DNA from: JAJPKK01 sp963702755
Lineage (GTDB): Bacteria > Pseudomonadota > Alphaproteobacteria > Rhizobiales > Xanthobacteraceae
DNA: 64,000 nucleotides
Assembly (NCBI GenBank): GCA_963702755.1
Contig: CAVPDZ010000008.1
Coordinates: forward strand, 1 to 64,000
Direction: 5' to 3'
In this document: piece by piece, positions 27,519 to 38,329 of the stretch
Numbering within the stretch: the stretch's first letter is position 1
Layout of the letters: every line of letters starts with the position of its first letter
Notes under the pieces: model-generated
Told to the model about the DNA's origin: nothing
Seen by the model: only the letters and a program-made list of their open reading frames with translations
Databases searched by the model: none
Position numbers and translations under genes: made by a program

Positions 27519-30500
27519 ATGATCAAGATTCATCGCCGCCTCCTGCTCCTCGCGACCACCGCGCTGCTGCCGTTGGGGCCGTCATTCGCGCAAAATCTTC
27601 CGACTGGCGGCCAGTTCGTCGGCGGCACGAGCGGTACGATCTCGAGCTCCGGCAATACGATGACGGTTCAGACGAACTCGAACCGGTCGATCACCAACTG
27701 GACCACGTTCAATATCGGCAGCGGCTACCAGGTCAACATCAACCAGCCCAACAGCGGCAGTGTCGCTCTCGAGCGGGTCACCGGCGGTCTCGGCCCATCG
27801 AACATATTCGGCACGCTGACCTCGAATGGCATCGTGTTCCTGCTCAACCCGAACGGGATCTTGTTCGGTCGGGGCGCGGTGGTGAATGTCGGCGGGTTCC
27901 TCGCCAGCACCAACCGCATCAGCAACAGCGATTTCCTGGCCGGCCATTACCGTTTCCACGGCGGCAATCCGTCGGTGTCGATCGTCAACTATGGCTCGAT
28001 CACCGCTGCGACCGGCGGCTTCGCGGCGCTGGTCGCGCCCGGTGTGCGCAACTCGGGCACCATCACGGCGACGCTCGGCACGGTCGGGCTTGCCGCCGGC
28101 CGCGGCTTTAGCGCTCGACCTTTACGGCGACAATCTGATCAACCTTGCCGTCAACGACAAGCTTGCCAAGCAAGTGATCGACGTTGCGACGGGGCAGCCG
28201 CTGTCCTCGCTGATCACCAACACCGGCAAGATCAGCGCCAACGGCGGCAGGGTGGAGATCACGGCAGCGGCCGCGCGCAATATCGTGAGCTCGGTGATCA
28301 ATACGACGGGCGTCATCGAAGCGAACTCGATCGGCCGGCACGACGGCATGATCGTTCTCAACGGCGGAAGCGGCAACGTGCAGGTCGCCGGTGTGGTCTC
28401 AGCGTCCGGCAAGCGCAAAGGCACCAAGGGCGGCACCATCGAGATCGCCGGCGAGAACATTTCGGTGACCGGCGCCAAGATCAATGCGTCCGGCAAGGAT
28501 GGCGGCGGCACCGTGTTGATCGGCGGCGCGCGGCGGCGGCAGGGGTAACGGAGGCGGCGGCTTCAGCGGCAACGCCGTCAGGGGCAACGATTGGTCCGGG
28601 TCGCAAAACGCGCAAAACGTCACGATCGATTCGAGAAGCCTCATCAACGTGTCGGCTTTCGATCGCGGCAACGGCGGCACTGTCTCGATCGAATCCGAAT
28701 CAGCTTACGACGTTCGCCGGCCTCATCGAAGCAACCGGCGGCAGATTTGGGGGTCGCGGCGGGAACGTCGTGACCAAGGCGGCGCGATCGATATTCGCCG
28801 GCGCTCGCGTCAATACCGGTGCACGGAACGGCAGAGACGGGTCGTGGCTGATTGAAGCGATGACACTGAACATCGATCCGGCTGCCGCTGCAGCAATTCA
28901 ACGAGCCTCGCGACGACCAACGTCACGCTGCAAACGAGCGCGCGCTATTCGGGATTCGAGCAGAAGGTCGCTGACGGCACCGGCGACATTACGATCAACG
29001 CTCCCATTACGTGGTCGACACGGAATGCATTGACGCTCGATGCCGCGAACGCAATCACCGTAAATGCGACCATCGATGTCGCCGGACCAGGCGACACGTG
29101 CGATATTAGAGCAGCTACCGATCCGAATTATGGGATCGCGCAATGGCGTTCGGCAGCGGCGGCAGCGTGCAGTTCACCGGCACGCCTGACAGCGGTCAGG
29201 CGCTTTCGATCAACGGCAGTCCTACGCGCTTGGTCTATTCTGATGAACGATTTGCAGAACATCAATCGACGGAAACTTGTCGGGCAAATTACGCGCTTGG
29301 CAAAGCCGCTCGATGCGACTGGGACGAGCAGAACTGGACGCCGATCGGGACGAACGAAAGCGGCGGCCGATGAACGGCAATGGGTTTACCGGAATGTTTC
29401 AGGGACTTGGAAATACCATTTCTAATCTGACCATCGCACCAACCGGTCAAAACCTGAACACGATCGGCCTCTTCGGCTCGATCGGCGTTGGTGGCGTCGT
29501 TGAAAATCTCAGGCTGACCAATGCCGACTATCACGGCCAATCAGAGTTACGTCGGTTCCGGGCCAGTTCGTCGGCGTGCTGGCCGGCCAGAATGCGGGCT
29601 TGATCAAGGATGTCTTCGGTCAGCGGAACCATCAACGGGTCGCCGCGGATTCGGCGACCGGCGTCAATGCCGGCGGCCTCGTCGGGCAGAACGGGATTTT
29701 CGGGCTGGATGATTTCCGGCTGCCGGGACCATCCTTGGTTCGCGCGCCAACGTGAATGTCAACCTGGGCAGCGGCTGCTTCGCCGACTGCAAGGCGGTCA
29801 GGAGTAACAATGCGGGCGGTCTCGTCGGATTTAATCCGGGGGTGATTTTGCGTTCCGAGCGCGCGCGGCGCAATCGAGTGTCGGCTCGAATGCTGCGGCA
29901 GGCGGACTTGTTGGCACGAATGGGAACTATCAACAGGACCGAGGATCGGCTTTCCGGTGCGAAGATAGCGGGTCAAGATTTCGATATGCGCTCGGGCACA
30001 GTCAGCAGCGCGCGGCGTGAACGTTAGCCTCGGCGGCCTCGTCGGCCAAAATAATGCGTTTCGATTATCAAACATTCCAAGGCGAGCGGTGCGGTAAATC
30101 GAGGGCGCGCATCGATCGCGAGATCAGAACTGCAACGACGGTGGAAACTGCCAAGCCGTCAACGCCGGCGGTCTCGTCGGTCAGAATGCCGGCATCATCG
30201 TCCGCTCGTCGGCGCGCGGCGATGTGAAGGTTGGGAATTTCTCGCAGGCCGGCGGTCTCGTCGGCAGCAATCAAGCGTTCAACAACGGCGACGAGTCGTA
30301 CGGGATCGCGAAGATCATCAACTCCTTCGCGTCGGGCAAGGTCCGCAGCAACGGCGTGAACGTCAGTCTCGGCGGTCTAGTCGGCCAGAACGGACCCGGC
30401 GGCGTCATCGCGAATTCGAAGGCGAGCGGCAACGTGAAGGCGACTGGATCGCCGGACCAGAGCGGCTGCAACACCGATGGTGGCACGTGTCAATTCGTCG

Positions 30501-33500
30501 ATGCCGGCGGCTTGGTCGGACAGAATGGCGGATCGATCTACAATTCGAGCGCCAGGGGCAACGTTGAGGTCGGATCGAATTCAGCCGCGGGCGGCCTTGT
30601 CGGCTGGAACGGAAATTTCGGCGGCGGTGACTCCTACTATTACAAAGGCGGTGGATCGATCTACAACTCCTCGGCGTCGGGCAAGGTCCGCAGCGCGGCG
30701 TGAACGTGAGCCTCGGTGGTCTGGTCGGCCAGAATGGACTGGGCGGCGTCATCACGAATTCGAGGGCGAGCGGCAACGTGAAGGCGACCGGGTCGCCGGA
30801 TCAGAGCGGCTGCAGCGACGGTGGCACGTGTCAATTCGTCGATGCCGGCGGCTTGGTCGGACAAAATGGCGGCTCAATCTATAGTTCGAGCGCCAGGGGC
30901 AATGTTGAGGTCGGATCGAATTCAACCGCGGGCGGGCTTGTCGGCTGGAATTCAGGCGTGATCATTGGGAGGCCTTTCGAAGGCACGCCCACGAAGTGTC
31001 GTCCCGGCGAAACGTGCGCCAGCGGGACCGTATCGGTCGGCTCGCAGGGGGTCGGCGGCGGACTCGTCGGTGAGAACACCGGATTTATCAAGAATGCGTT
31101 CGCGATCGCCAACGTGATTGGCGCGGCCGGCAACCCGGGCGCGGCTGAGCACGAGTTCAATAATCAGACGACGCTGGGCGGATTTGCTGGTGTCAATAGC
31201 GGGGTGATCAAGAATTCGTTTGCCTTCGGCACTGTCGGCTCGTCCATCGTCAATTGGCTTCAGGCGGGCGGATTCGTCGGCGACAACTCGGGCGTGATTT
31301 CGAGATCATTCGCCAATGTCGGGGTGTCAGCCGGTGACAATTCGGTCGCCGGCGGCTTTGCCGGCAGCAATGCGCAGAACGCCGCCTGCTGCGACGGCGG
31401 TAACTTCAACAACAAAGCGCTCATCACGCGGTCGGCCGCTGTGGGGGATGTTTCGGTCGGTATGTCGAGCATCGCCGGCGGGTTTGCTGCGTACGGCGAT
31501 GGCACATTCTACCGCGTGAGCGCGAGCGGCGCAGTCACCGCCCTCGGCAACAGCACCGTCGGCGGCCTTGTAGGCGCCCTCGACGTGGGCGGCACCATTT
31601 CGCGGTCGAAAGCCGACAACTCGCTTGTTTCCAGCACCGGGCCCAACAGCACGGTCGGGGGGCTCGTCGGTGCGAACGGCGGCACGATCTCAAATTCGAT
31701 CTCGACCAGCCCAGTCACCGGCGGCGCCGATAGTTTCATCGGAGGTCTGGCCGGAGCCAATTTCGGTTCGATAACTCATCAAGAGTCGATCCAGTTCTTA
31801 AGGATAATGGCCCGGTCGATCCCACTATCAAGGGCAATGGCCCGAACGATGTCCTCGGCGGAATTGTAGGTCTCAATATCGGCCAGCTCTCCGGAAATAC
31901 CGCAAATGTGATGCTGATCTCGAGCGGCTCGGGAAATCAGGTCGGCGGGGTCGCGGGGGTCAACGGGACCTATAATTTCACCGGAGCAAATCCGTTCACG
32001 CCCGGTGCGAGCGCGCAGACCGGCGACATCGGAAATTCAACCGCCACGGGCTCCGGCTTTAGCGGCCCAATTGGAAGCACCGTTCCGCCATCAGCTCCGG
32101 CCTTCCCCAACTGGGTGCCGAACTGCAGCGCTACATTGTGCGACGGCATCAACAATGGCATTCTTGCAAACGGCAGACGGCAATCAAAGCAATACGGGCA
32201 CCAACGGAAATACAAACGCGGCCGATAACGCCAACTATGGCTCGCAGCAAACGGCGAGCTTCACCGTGCCTGTAATTCCCAACAACAATACCTCGCTCAA
32301 TCTGAACGCGCCGAATTTTAATCAGCAGTCCGGCGGCGACGGCATCGGCGGCAACTCAGCGAATGGCGGCACTAACGGCGGCGGGAGCAACAATGGCGCC
32401 ACCGGCAGCCTCGGCAGCGGCACTTATGGCGGCAATGGGGCACCGCCCGGAACGCGCCTCATCGACATGCCGGTGATTCCGCTGCCGCCCGAGTTCGGCA
32501 TGCCGCCGCCCGGCGAGACGTTCTTCGTATCGAACGAGGTTAGCCTTCACGTCGGCAATGGCATGTCGCTGCAGCAGATCGAGCAGATCGCCCAGCAATT
32601 CGGGCTGACGATCGTTGCTACGAATCCGATCGGCATGCTGGGGCGAACTATCTACACGCTGCAGATCTCCGATGGGCGCACGGTCCAGGAAGTCATCACC
32701 GCGTTTCAGACCGCCAATCTTCCGGTGTGGGTCGGATATGTTCCGAAATATGGATTCGCCCAGGAGCCTGCCGGCAGATCCGCCGATATCGACCCGGTTG
32801 GCGACCCCGCTCAGTATGTCATCGACAAGTTCCATTTGAACGAAATCCATCGCCTCGCCCGGGGCGACAATGTCACCGTCGCAGTGATCGATTCCGAAAT
32901 CGACGTACGCCACCCGGATCTCGCCGGCGTGGTGACCGACCGCTACGACGCGGGCTGCGGCGCAACGATGCCGGACGCCCACGGCACCGGCATGACCGGC
33001 GCCATTGCGTCGCGTCGCAATCTCCTGGGTGTCGCGCCGAAGGTGAAGGTGATCGCGATCTGCGCGTTTGGCGGCGAAGCGACAGCGGAATCGACCTCGC
33101 TCAAGATCATCAGGGGGCTCGACTACGCGGTCAGCCAGGGGGCCAAGATCATCAACATGAGCTTCGCCGGTCCGCGTGATCCGGCGCTGTCCCAGGCCCT
33201 GCAGATCGCACGGGAGAAGGGCGTGCTGCTCGTGGCCGCGGCAGGCAATGCCGGCCCGAAATCGCCGCCGCTCTATCCTGGCGCCGATCCGAACGTGATG
33301 GCCGTAACGGCAACCGACGATCACGATCGGCTGTTCAACCGGGCGAACCAGGGCAAATACATTTCGGTCGCGGCGCCGGGCGTCGATATTCTTGTGCCGG
33401 CTCCGGGCGGCGGTGTTGCGCTCACCACAGGCACATCGGTTGCGACCGCGCATGTCACCGGGGTTGCCGCGCTCCTGCTCGCGCAGAAGTCGACGCGCAC

Positions 33501-33660
33501 CCCTGAGGAGCTTCGTGCCATCCTGGTCACGACCGCAAAGGATCTCGGCCCGAAAGGCTTTGACACGCAATTCGGCGCCGGCCTCGTTGATCCCCTCAGG
33601 GCGTTGCAATACGGCTCCGCCAAATCCGCGGCCATTCGATTACCGGCACTAGGCCGCTGA
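27519..33660 (+). pseudogene. giant TpsA-like exoprotein with GLUG-type repeats and C-terminal subtilisin domain, many frameshifts
   Basis: ATG 27519 follows GGAG. The first frame gives a signal peptide, then the TPS secretion domain with NGIVFLLNPNGILFGRG (the NPNGI motif) to about 28,110. From there the reading changes frame about a dozen times, but a single protein can be followed. There is a beta-helix region, then many GGLVGQN/GGLVGWN repeats (about 29,780-31,760), then a Gly/Asn-rich linker. A complete S8 peptidase domain in one frame ends at 33,660, with Asp in VAVIDSEIDVRHP, His in DAHGTGMTG and Ser in TTGTSVATAHVTG. Joined length is about 2,045 residues. The shift density points to indel errors or decay of a repeat-rich gene. 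Confidence 0.8.
30337..30951 (+). repeat. two near-identical ~270-bp tandem units in the exoprotein gene
   Basis: The segment about 30,337-30,609 and the segment about 30,683-30,951 encode almost the same residues. Both read through SLGGLVGQNG, KATGSPDQSGC, CQFVDAGGLVGQNGGS and GNVEVGSNS to GGLVGW, with few differences. A short spacer separates them. Long repeats of this kind favour copy-number change and also mis-assembly. Confidence 0.75.
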
Positions 33661-33811
33661 GCCCGCGGGCGGCCTAAATTCAGTCCCGAGCAAATCGGGC
33701 GCATTTATTCGGGTGCGGCCTCTGCAAATTCGCCTCTAGTTTCAAATAGCGATATCGCGATTTTCATTTGTGGTATATATAACCGATGGGGGCGCCCTCG
33801 GAGTATAATAA

Positions 33812-34346
33812 ATGAAAATCCGTCTGGTTCATGCGCTGCTGCTCACCGGAGCCGTCGCATTAACAAGTTCAGCTATTGTTGCTCGCCCAAGAGACCACGC
33901 CCGCACCGGGTAGCGCTCCGAATGCCGCTCCGACTGCAAGGCCGGGCGGCGGCCTTGTCATCCTCGACTTCAAGCCCGCGATGGACGACCTGATGACGAT
34001 GCTGGTTCAGCCCCGCCACATTAAGCTTTATTTCGCCGGACAGGCGAAGAACTGGAAGCTGGCGGGATTTCAATTGAATGAGTTGCGGGCCGCCTTGGCG
34101 CGGATCGGTCGGACCATCCCGAACTATCGAAACATCAACGTCGACAATGCGGTTGCTTCGATTTTTGCCGACAAACTGAAGGCGGTTGATGCCGCGATAA
34201 AGTCGCAGGATTCGGCTGCTTTCGCCGTCAGCTACAAGGACATGACCGAAGCTTGCAACGGTTGTCACGCCGCTATGGAACATGAGTTCCTGGTGATCAA
34301 GGTGCCCGATTCGTTAAATTATCCCGATCAGGAATTTCGACCGTAG
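33812..34346 (+). pseudogene. secreted cytochrome c-like protein, frameshifted in the signal region
   Basis: ATG 33812 opens a signal peptide (IRLVHALLLTGAVALTSSA). The frame then shifts by one near 33,870, and the mature part starts AQETTPAP. It is helical (KPAMDDLMTMLVQPRH, FQLNELRAALARIG) and ends with one haem motif in EACNGCHAAMEH near the C-terminus, as in class II cytochromes c and related four-helix proteins. About 177 residues joined. A promoter-like AT-rich stretch (33,740-33,790) lies upstream. It is convergent with the membrane-protein pair. Confidence 0.75.
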
Positions 34347-34486
34347 AGTGCAAACATCTAAACTACATTCATCTATGCCCGCGGTTGCCTCGGGCATTTG
34401 CATTTAATTTAGCGCGCAGGCACCGATAATCTTTGATTTGCAATCTTTGATTTGTAGCGCCGCCGGCATAGGCAGTGATGCCGCTG

Positions 34487-34822
34487 TCATTTGGTATAGT
34501 AGGGCAATAGTAGCCACACCAAGAACAGCATCGATCCAACCGGCAGCAGCCAGGTAAGGCCATGCCAAGCTTTCGAAGCAACATTTGAGGGAATGAATGC
34601 TGCGGCGATGGTCACGACAATGGCAGCAATAAGCGAAGTCAGGACAAGCCCGTACCAATACATCGGCGGGCCGTCGCCGGGCGCCGGCTGGAACACGCCA
34701 ACATGCCACTCCCCTTGTTTCGGCACATAGGTGACGGCAGCGAGGTTGAAGTCGAGTACGACCACATAAATGACGGCAAACGTTGCGCCGAAGGTCGGGA
34801 ACAGCCGTTCCAACTTGGTCAT
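34487..34822 (-). CDS. small integral membrane protein, 111 aa
   Basis: ATG at 34822 overlaps the stop of the upstream gene by four bases (ATGA). Three hydrophobic segments are visible: GATFAVIYVVVLDFNLAAV, MYWYGLVLTSLIAAIVVTIAAAF and TWLLPVGSMLFLVWLLL. No family is recognised. Translational coupling with the 156-residue membrane protein suggests a two-subunit membrane complex. Confidence 0.7.
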   Translation of the reverse strand: MTKLERLFPTFGATFAVIYVVVLDFNLAAVTYVPKQGEWHVGVFQPAPGDGPPMYWYGLVLTSLIAAIVVTIAAAFIPSNVASKAWHGLTWLLPVGSMLFLVWLLLPYYTK

Positions 34823-35289
34823 GATCCAAATCCGCGGATGTTGTTGATGACGTGACCGACGAGGAAGCCCCACCAGACGACCAGAGCCAAGATTACGGTC
34901 AGTGCCGTCCTGGTTGCGTGGCTGGCTTGGTCGGCTTTGTGCCAGAAGTACCAGTACGCCGGCAGAAGCATGAATCCGATCGCGACGAAGTGTTCCTTGA
35001 GTTCGAACGAACCCTCTGGCTTGAACAGCTTGTATTCCTGCAGCGTCGGTCGGACGTTGAGGCGATAGGTGGGATAGATGATTGCCCCGAGGACCGCGGT
35101 GACGATGAACAGCGCCACGATCGCATTGGTGTAAGTCATGCCGTTGGTCGCGCGTACCGCCGAGACGAAGCCGGGCGAGCGCTTGGCTACCGGCCACGCA
35201 GAACTGATCGCCTGATGGGTCGTCGCGCCGAGAAGAAACACCGCAAGGATGCCGTGAATGATGAGAAGGATCGACCATCCTACGAGCAT
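34819..35289 (-). CDS. integral membrane protein, 156 aa
   Basis: ATG at 35289 follows AGGAGA; an upstream in-frame Met at 35388 gives poor sequence. Four hydrophobic segments appear: VGWSILLIIHGILAVFLLG, NAIVALFIVTAVLGAII, FVAIGFMLLPAYWYFWH and ALTVILALVVWWGFLVGHV. Several His and Trp residues lie at helix ends (GHV, FWH, EHF), as in haem- or copper-binding membrane proteins. The gene overlaps the next by four bases. With the convergent cytochrome c it may form a redox unit (inference); the family is unknown to me. Confidence 0.7.
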   Translation of the reverse strand: MLVGWSILLIIHGILAVFLLGATTHQAISSAWPVAKRSPGFVSAVRATNGMTYTNAIVALFIVTAVLGAIIYPTYRLNVRPTLQEYKLFKPEGSFELKEHFVAIGFMLLPAYWYFWHKADQASHATRTALTVILALVVWWGFLVGHVINNIRGFGS

Positions 35290-35467
35290 CTGTTTCTCCT
35301 GACTCCGCAGAGCGACGGAAAGCGTCTTGTCGTTCAAGTAATGTCCAAGCGGAGCGCCGATGCCATCCTGAAGCGGTGACGCGATCATCGATATGCTGAT
35401 AGTTTGCGCTATAGGCGGGTAGTGCTATTTTTGGATAGGGTTATAGTTCTGTGGAATAGGTGGCAAC

Positions 35468-36475
35468 GTGGCTCCGCGCGCGCCGAAATCTGCGACCGTC
35501 AGCAACCGACTCAAACTGCAACATTTGAGGGTCCTGATGGCCGTTGCCGAGTGGGGCTCCATGGCGAAAGCCGCCAAACACCTGGCGATCTCGCAGCCCG
35601 TGGTGTCGAAGGTCATTGCCGATGCGGAAGACATGCTTGGGGTGCGTCTATTCGATCGCAATCCTCAGGGCGTAGAGCCAACGCTTTATGGCCGGGCCCT
35701 CCTTAAGCGCAGCATCGCCATCTTCGATGATCTGAAGGCGAGCGTTGACGAGATCAAATTTCTGGCCGATCCGACATCGGGCGAATTGCTGATCGGCAGC
35801 ACCGAACCGCTCGCCGGACTAACCGCTGCGGTCATCGATCGGCTCAGCCGGAAGTACCCGCGTCTGGTCTTTCGTATCGTGCAGGCAGACAGCGCGACAC
35901 TCCTCAGTCGCGGCCTTCCCGAACGTCGCATCGAACTGGCAATTGTTCCGCTCGTCGGCACGTCGGTAAGCGAAGAGCTGGCGGCAACCCCGCTTTTTCA
36001 CGATCGTCTGCGAGTGGTGGTCGGACGGAGAAGCCGTTGGGCCAAGCAACGCCAGGTCACGCTCGCAGATCTGGTCGATGAGCCATGGTGTGTCGCGCCG
36101 TCTTCAATCGGCTCGCTCGTTACCGATGCGTTCCTCGCGGGCGGCCTGAGAGCGCCTCGCATGGCCGTGGTAACGACGACCGCGCCGATCTTCCTTCAGT
36201 TGATTGAAAGCGGCCGGTTCGTCGGACATTTCGGCGACGGACTCTTGCGTTTCTACACGGATCGATTTGCCGTCAAGTCATTGCCGATCGAGCTTCGGAT
36301 TCCGCCGTTTTCCGTCGCGATCGTCACGCTGAAAAATCGCACGATCAGTCCTGTTGCCAAGCTCTTCATCGATTGCGCGCACGAGATTGCAACCCCTCTG
36401 GCGCGGCGGGACTCCGTTCTCGATGCGAGAGGAAAATTGCAGGTCGGGAAATCGCGTCAAAGTAAAAGTGGGTGA
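35468..36475 (+). CDS. LysR-type transcriptional regulator
   Basis: GTG at 35468 gives 335 residues. The winged helix-turn-helix is at residues 18-75: LQHLRVLMAVAEWGSMAKAAKHLAIS then QPVVSKVIADAEDMLGVRLF. The effector domain follows (GELLIGSTEPLAG, FHDRLRVVVGRRSRW). It is convergent with the Bug receptor gene, 31 bases apart, and divergent from the membrane-protein pair, whose promoter region (35,290-35,467) it probably controls. Confidence 0.92.
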   Translation: MAPRAPKSATVSNRLKLQHLRVLMAVAEWGSMAKAAKHLAISQPVVSKVIADAEDMLGVRLFDRNPQGVEPTLYGRALLKRSIAIFDDLKASVDEIKFLADPTSGELLIGSTEPLAGLTAAVIDRLSRKYPRLVFRIVQADSATLLSRGLPERRIELAIVPLVGTSVSEELAATPLFHDRLRVVVGRRSRWAKQRQVTLADLVDEPWCVAPSSIGSLVTDAFLAGGLRAPRMAVVTTTAPIFLQLIESGRFVGHFGDGLLRFYTDRFAVKSLPIELRIPPFSVAIVTLKNRTISPVAKLFIDCAHEIATPLARRDSVLDARGKLQVGKSRQSKSG

Positions 36476-36506
36476 GGCGCCTTTAATCCATGTCGACGGC
36501 GGCGGC

Positions 36507-37499
36507 TCATTCCCGCGGGGTGCCAGAGAATTTGACGACCTTCGCCCACTTCTCGGTCTCCGCCTCAACAAATGTCCCGAACTGGGCGGGGGTAAACAGC
36601 AACGGCGTCGTGCCAAGCTCCGCGAGTCGCCTTCTCAGCTTGGGGTCGGCGAGGCCAGCGTTGATCTCGCGATTCAGCTTGTCGACAATCTCGGCAGGCG
36701 TGTTCTTCGGGACACCGACCCCCCACCAGCTGCCGGCCTCGAAGCCGGGCACGAATTCCCTCATCGTCGGAACGTCCGGCAACGTCTCTGACCGCGTCGC
36801 CGTGGTTACGGCGAGCGCTCGTAGTTTGCCGTCTCTGACGTATTCGATCGCCTGGGGAACAGCATCGAACATGACCTGGACCTGGCCGCTCAGAAGGTCA
36901 ATCATCGCCGGAGCTCCGCCCCGATAGGGCACGTGCACCATGTCGATGCCGGCCATCATCTTAAACAGCTCGCCGACCACGTGTGGCGACGTGCCTTTGC
37001 CGCTCGACGCGAAGCTGAGCCTGCCCGGATTGGCTTTTGCGTATGCGATGAACTCGGGGACGGTGTGGGCCGGAACCGATAAATTCACCTCCATGACATT
37101 GGCAACGCGAACCATGCCGGCGACAAGGGCAATATCGCGTGCGAAATTGAAATGCAGATGCTGATAGAGCGTCGCATTGATCGCATTGGCCGCGAGAACG
37201 ATGAGTAGCGTGTGGCCGTCGGCGGGAGCACGCACGACCTCTTCAGTGGCGATGTTGCTGGCCGCACCTGGTCGATTTTCAACGACGAAGGGCTGGCCCA
37301 GACGCTCCGACAGCCATTGCGCCATCAGGCGCGTCACGATGTCGACAGAGCCGCCGGGCGAAAGCCCGACAACGATCCGCACCGGCCGCGCGGGATAGCT
37401 TTGCGACCATGAACTCCGTGACAGGGCCGGAAGAAGAGCGGCGCCTGTGGTCAGACGCAGGAATCGACGTCGAGGTAGCGTCAAGGAACTTCCGGTCAT
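36507..37499 (-). CDS. Bug-family (TctC-like) periplasmic receptor with twin-arginine-type signal
   Basis: A 330-residue receptor with LPRRRFLRLTTGAALLPALS at the N-terminus, an unusual Tat-like signal for this family. Family motifs follow: YPARPVRIVVGLSPGGSVD, ENRPGAASNIA and PADGHT. It lies 161 bases after the NarL-type response regulator on the same strand, so kinase, regulator and receptor may be one sensing-uptake unit similar in principle to TctDE-TctC. The ligand is not predictable. Confidence 0.9.
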   Translation of the reverse strand: MTGSSLTLPRRRFLRLTTGAALLPALSRSSWSQSYPARPVRIVVGLSPGGSVDIVTRLMAQWLSERLGQPFVVENRPGAASNIATEEVVRAPADGHTLLIVLAANAINATLYQHLHFNFARDIALVAGMVRVANVMEVNLSVPAHTVPEFIAYAKANPGRLSFASSGKGTSPHVVGELFKMMAGIDMVHVPYRGGAPAMIDLLSGQVQVMFDAVPQAIEYVRDGKLRALAVTTATRSETLPDVPTMREFVPGFEAGSWWGVGVPKNTPAEIVDKLNREINAGLADPKLRRRLAELGTTPLLFTPAQFGTFVEAETEKWAKVVKFSGTPRE

Positions 37500-37660
37500 T
37501 TAAGCAGCCGGCCGCAGGAGAGACCTGGGTCGTATACAAGTATAAGGTTCGTGCGTCTGTGCCGTCAGCTTGTTTTAAACAGCCGCCACCGTTTTTAGAG
37601 GAAATATAAATTGCGAAGGACCCTGGTCGCTCCTGACCGGGAACATTTGGCAATAGAGGG

Positions 37661-38329
37661 TCAATTGCGCTCTTTCATTGCAACTTTGCCGGCGCGGTCC
37701 GGATAGCTAGCTAGCAGCTTCACTGCGGTACTCACGAGTTCCGGCAAGGTCCCGGCCTGCAACTTTTGCTTGAGCTGAGAGCTGACATTAACAACGGTCT
37801 TGTAGCTGACACTTAATTCGTCGGCGATGCGCTCATAGGGCTTGCCGTCCGCAAGTAGCGCCAGCACCTGCAATTCGCGGGGGGTCAGATCGGCGAGCGG
37901 GCTAAGGCGCGTGCTCGCAGATAGCGCCACTTTCGCTGCGAGGTCGCCGCTCAGGAACGATCCGCCAGCTGCGACCTGCTGCACCGCCTTGACGAGATCA
38001 TCCGACGAGGTGTCCTTGAGCACATAACCGGAGGCTCCGGCCTCAAGCGTTCGAACGACGATGGTCGCATCATTGTGCATGCTCAGCGCCAAGATGTGGG
38101 CACGTGCATCATGCAATTTGATGCGGCGGATCAGAGCAAGGCCGCCAAGCCCCTTGCCCTGAATGGCAAGATCGATGATGGCCACATCCGGCCGGCTGCG
38201 TCGGTATAGCCGATAGCCCGCGACAATATCGCTGGCGGTGAAGACGGGAGCGTAACCTGCATCCTCAAGAACGCGCCGGCAACCCTGCAGCACGATCGGA
38301 TGGTCGTCGATGATCAGTACCGAAGTCAT
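37661..38329 (-). CDS. NarL/FixJ-type response regulator
   Basis: The 222-residue protein has a receiver domain with VLIIDDHPIVLQG (acidic pocket), Asp in DVAIIDLAIQGKG as phosphorylation site and Lys in GYVLKDTSSD. A LuxR-type helix-turn-helix follows (LTPRELQVLALLADGKPYERIADELSVS). It dimerises on DNA when phosphorylated by the kinase encoded upstream. Its ATG overlaps the kinase stop (ATGA), so the two are coupled. Confidence 0.93.
   Translation of the reverse strand: MTSVLIIDDHPIVLQGCRRVLEDAGYAPVFTASDIVAGYRLYRRSRPDVAIIDLAIQGKGLGGLALIRRIKLHDARAHILALSMHNDATIVVRTLEAGASGYVLKDTSSDDLVKAVQQVAAGGSFLSGDLAAKVALSASTRLSPLADLTPRELQVLALLADGKPYERIADELSVSYKTVVNVSSQLKQKLQAGTLPELVSTAVKLLASYPDRAGKVAMKERN

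Noticed and set aside
32356..33609. 417-codon open frame on the minus strand
   Set aside because: Antisense to the subtilisin domain, which has its full catalytic triad on the plus strand.
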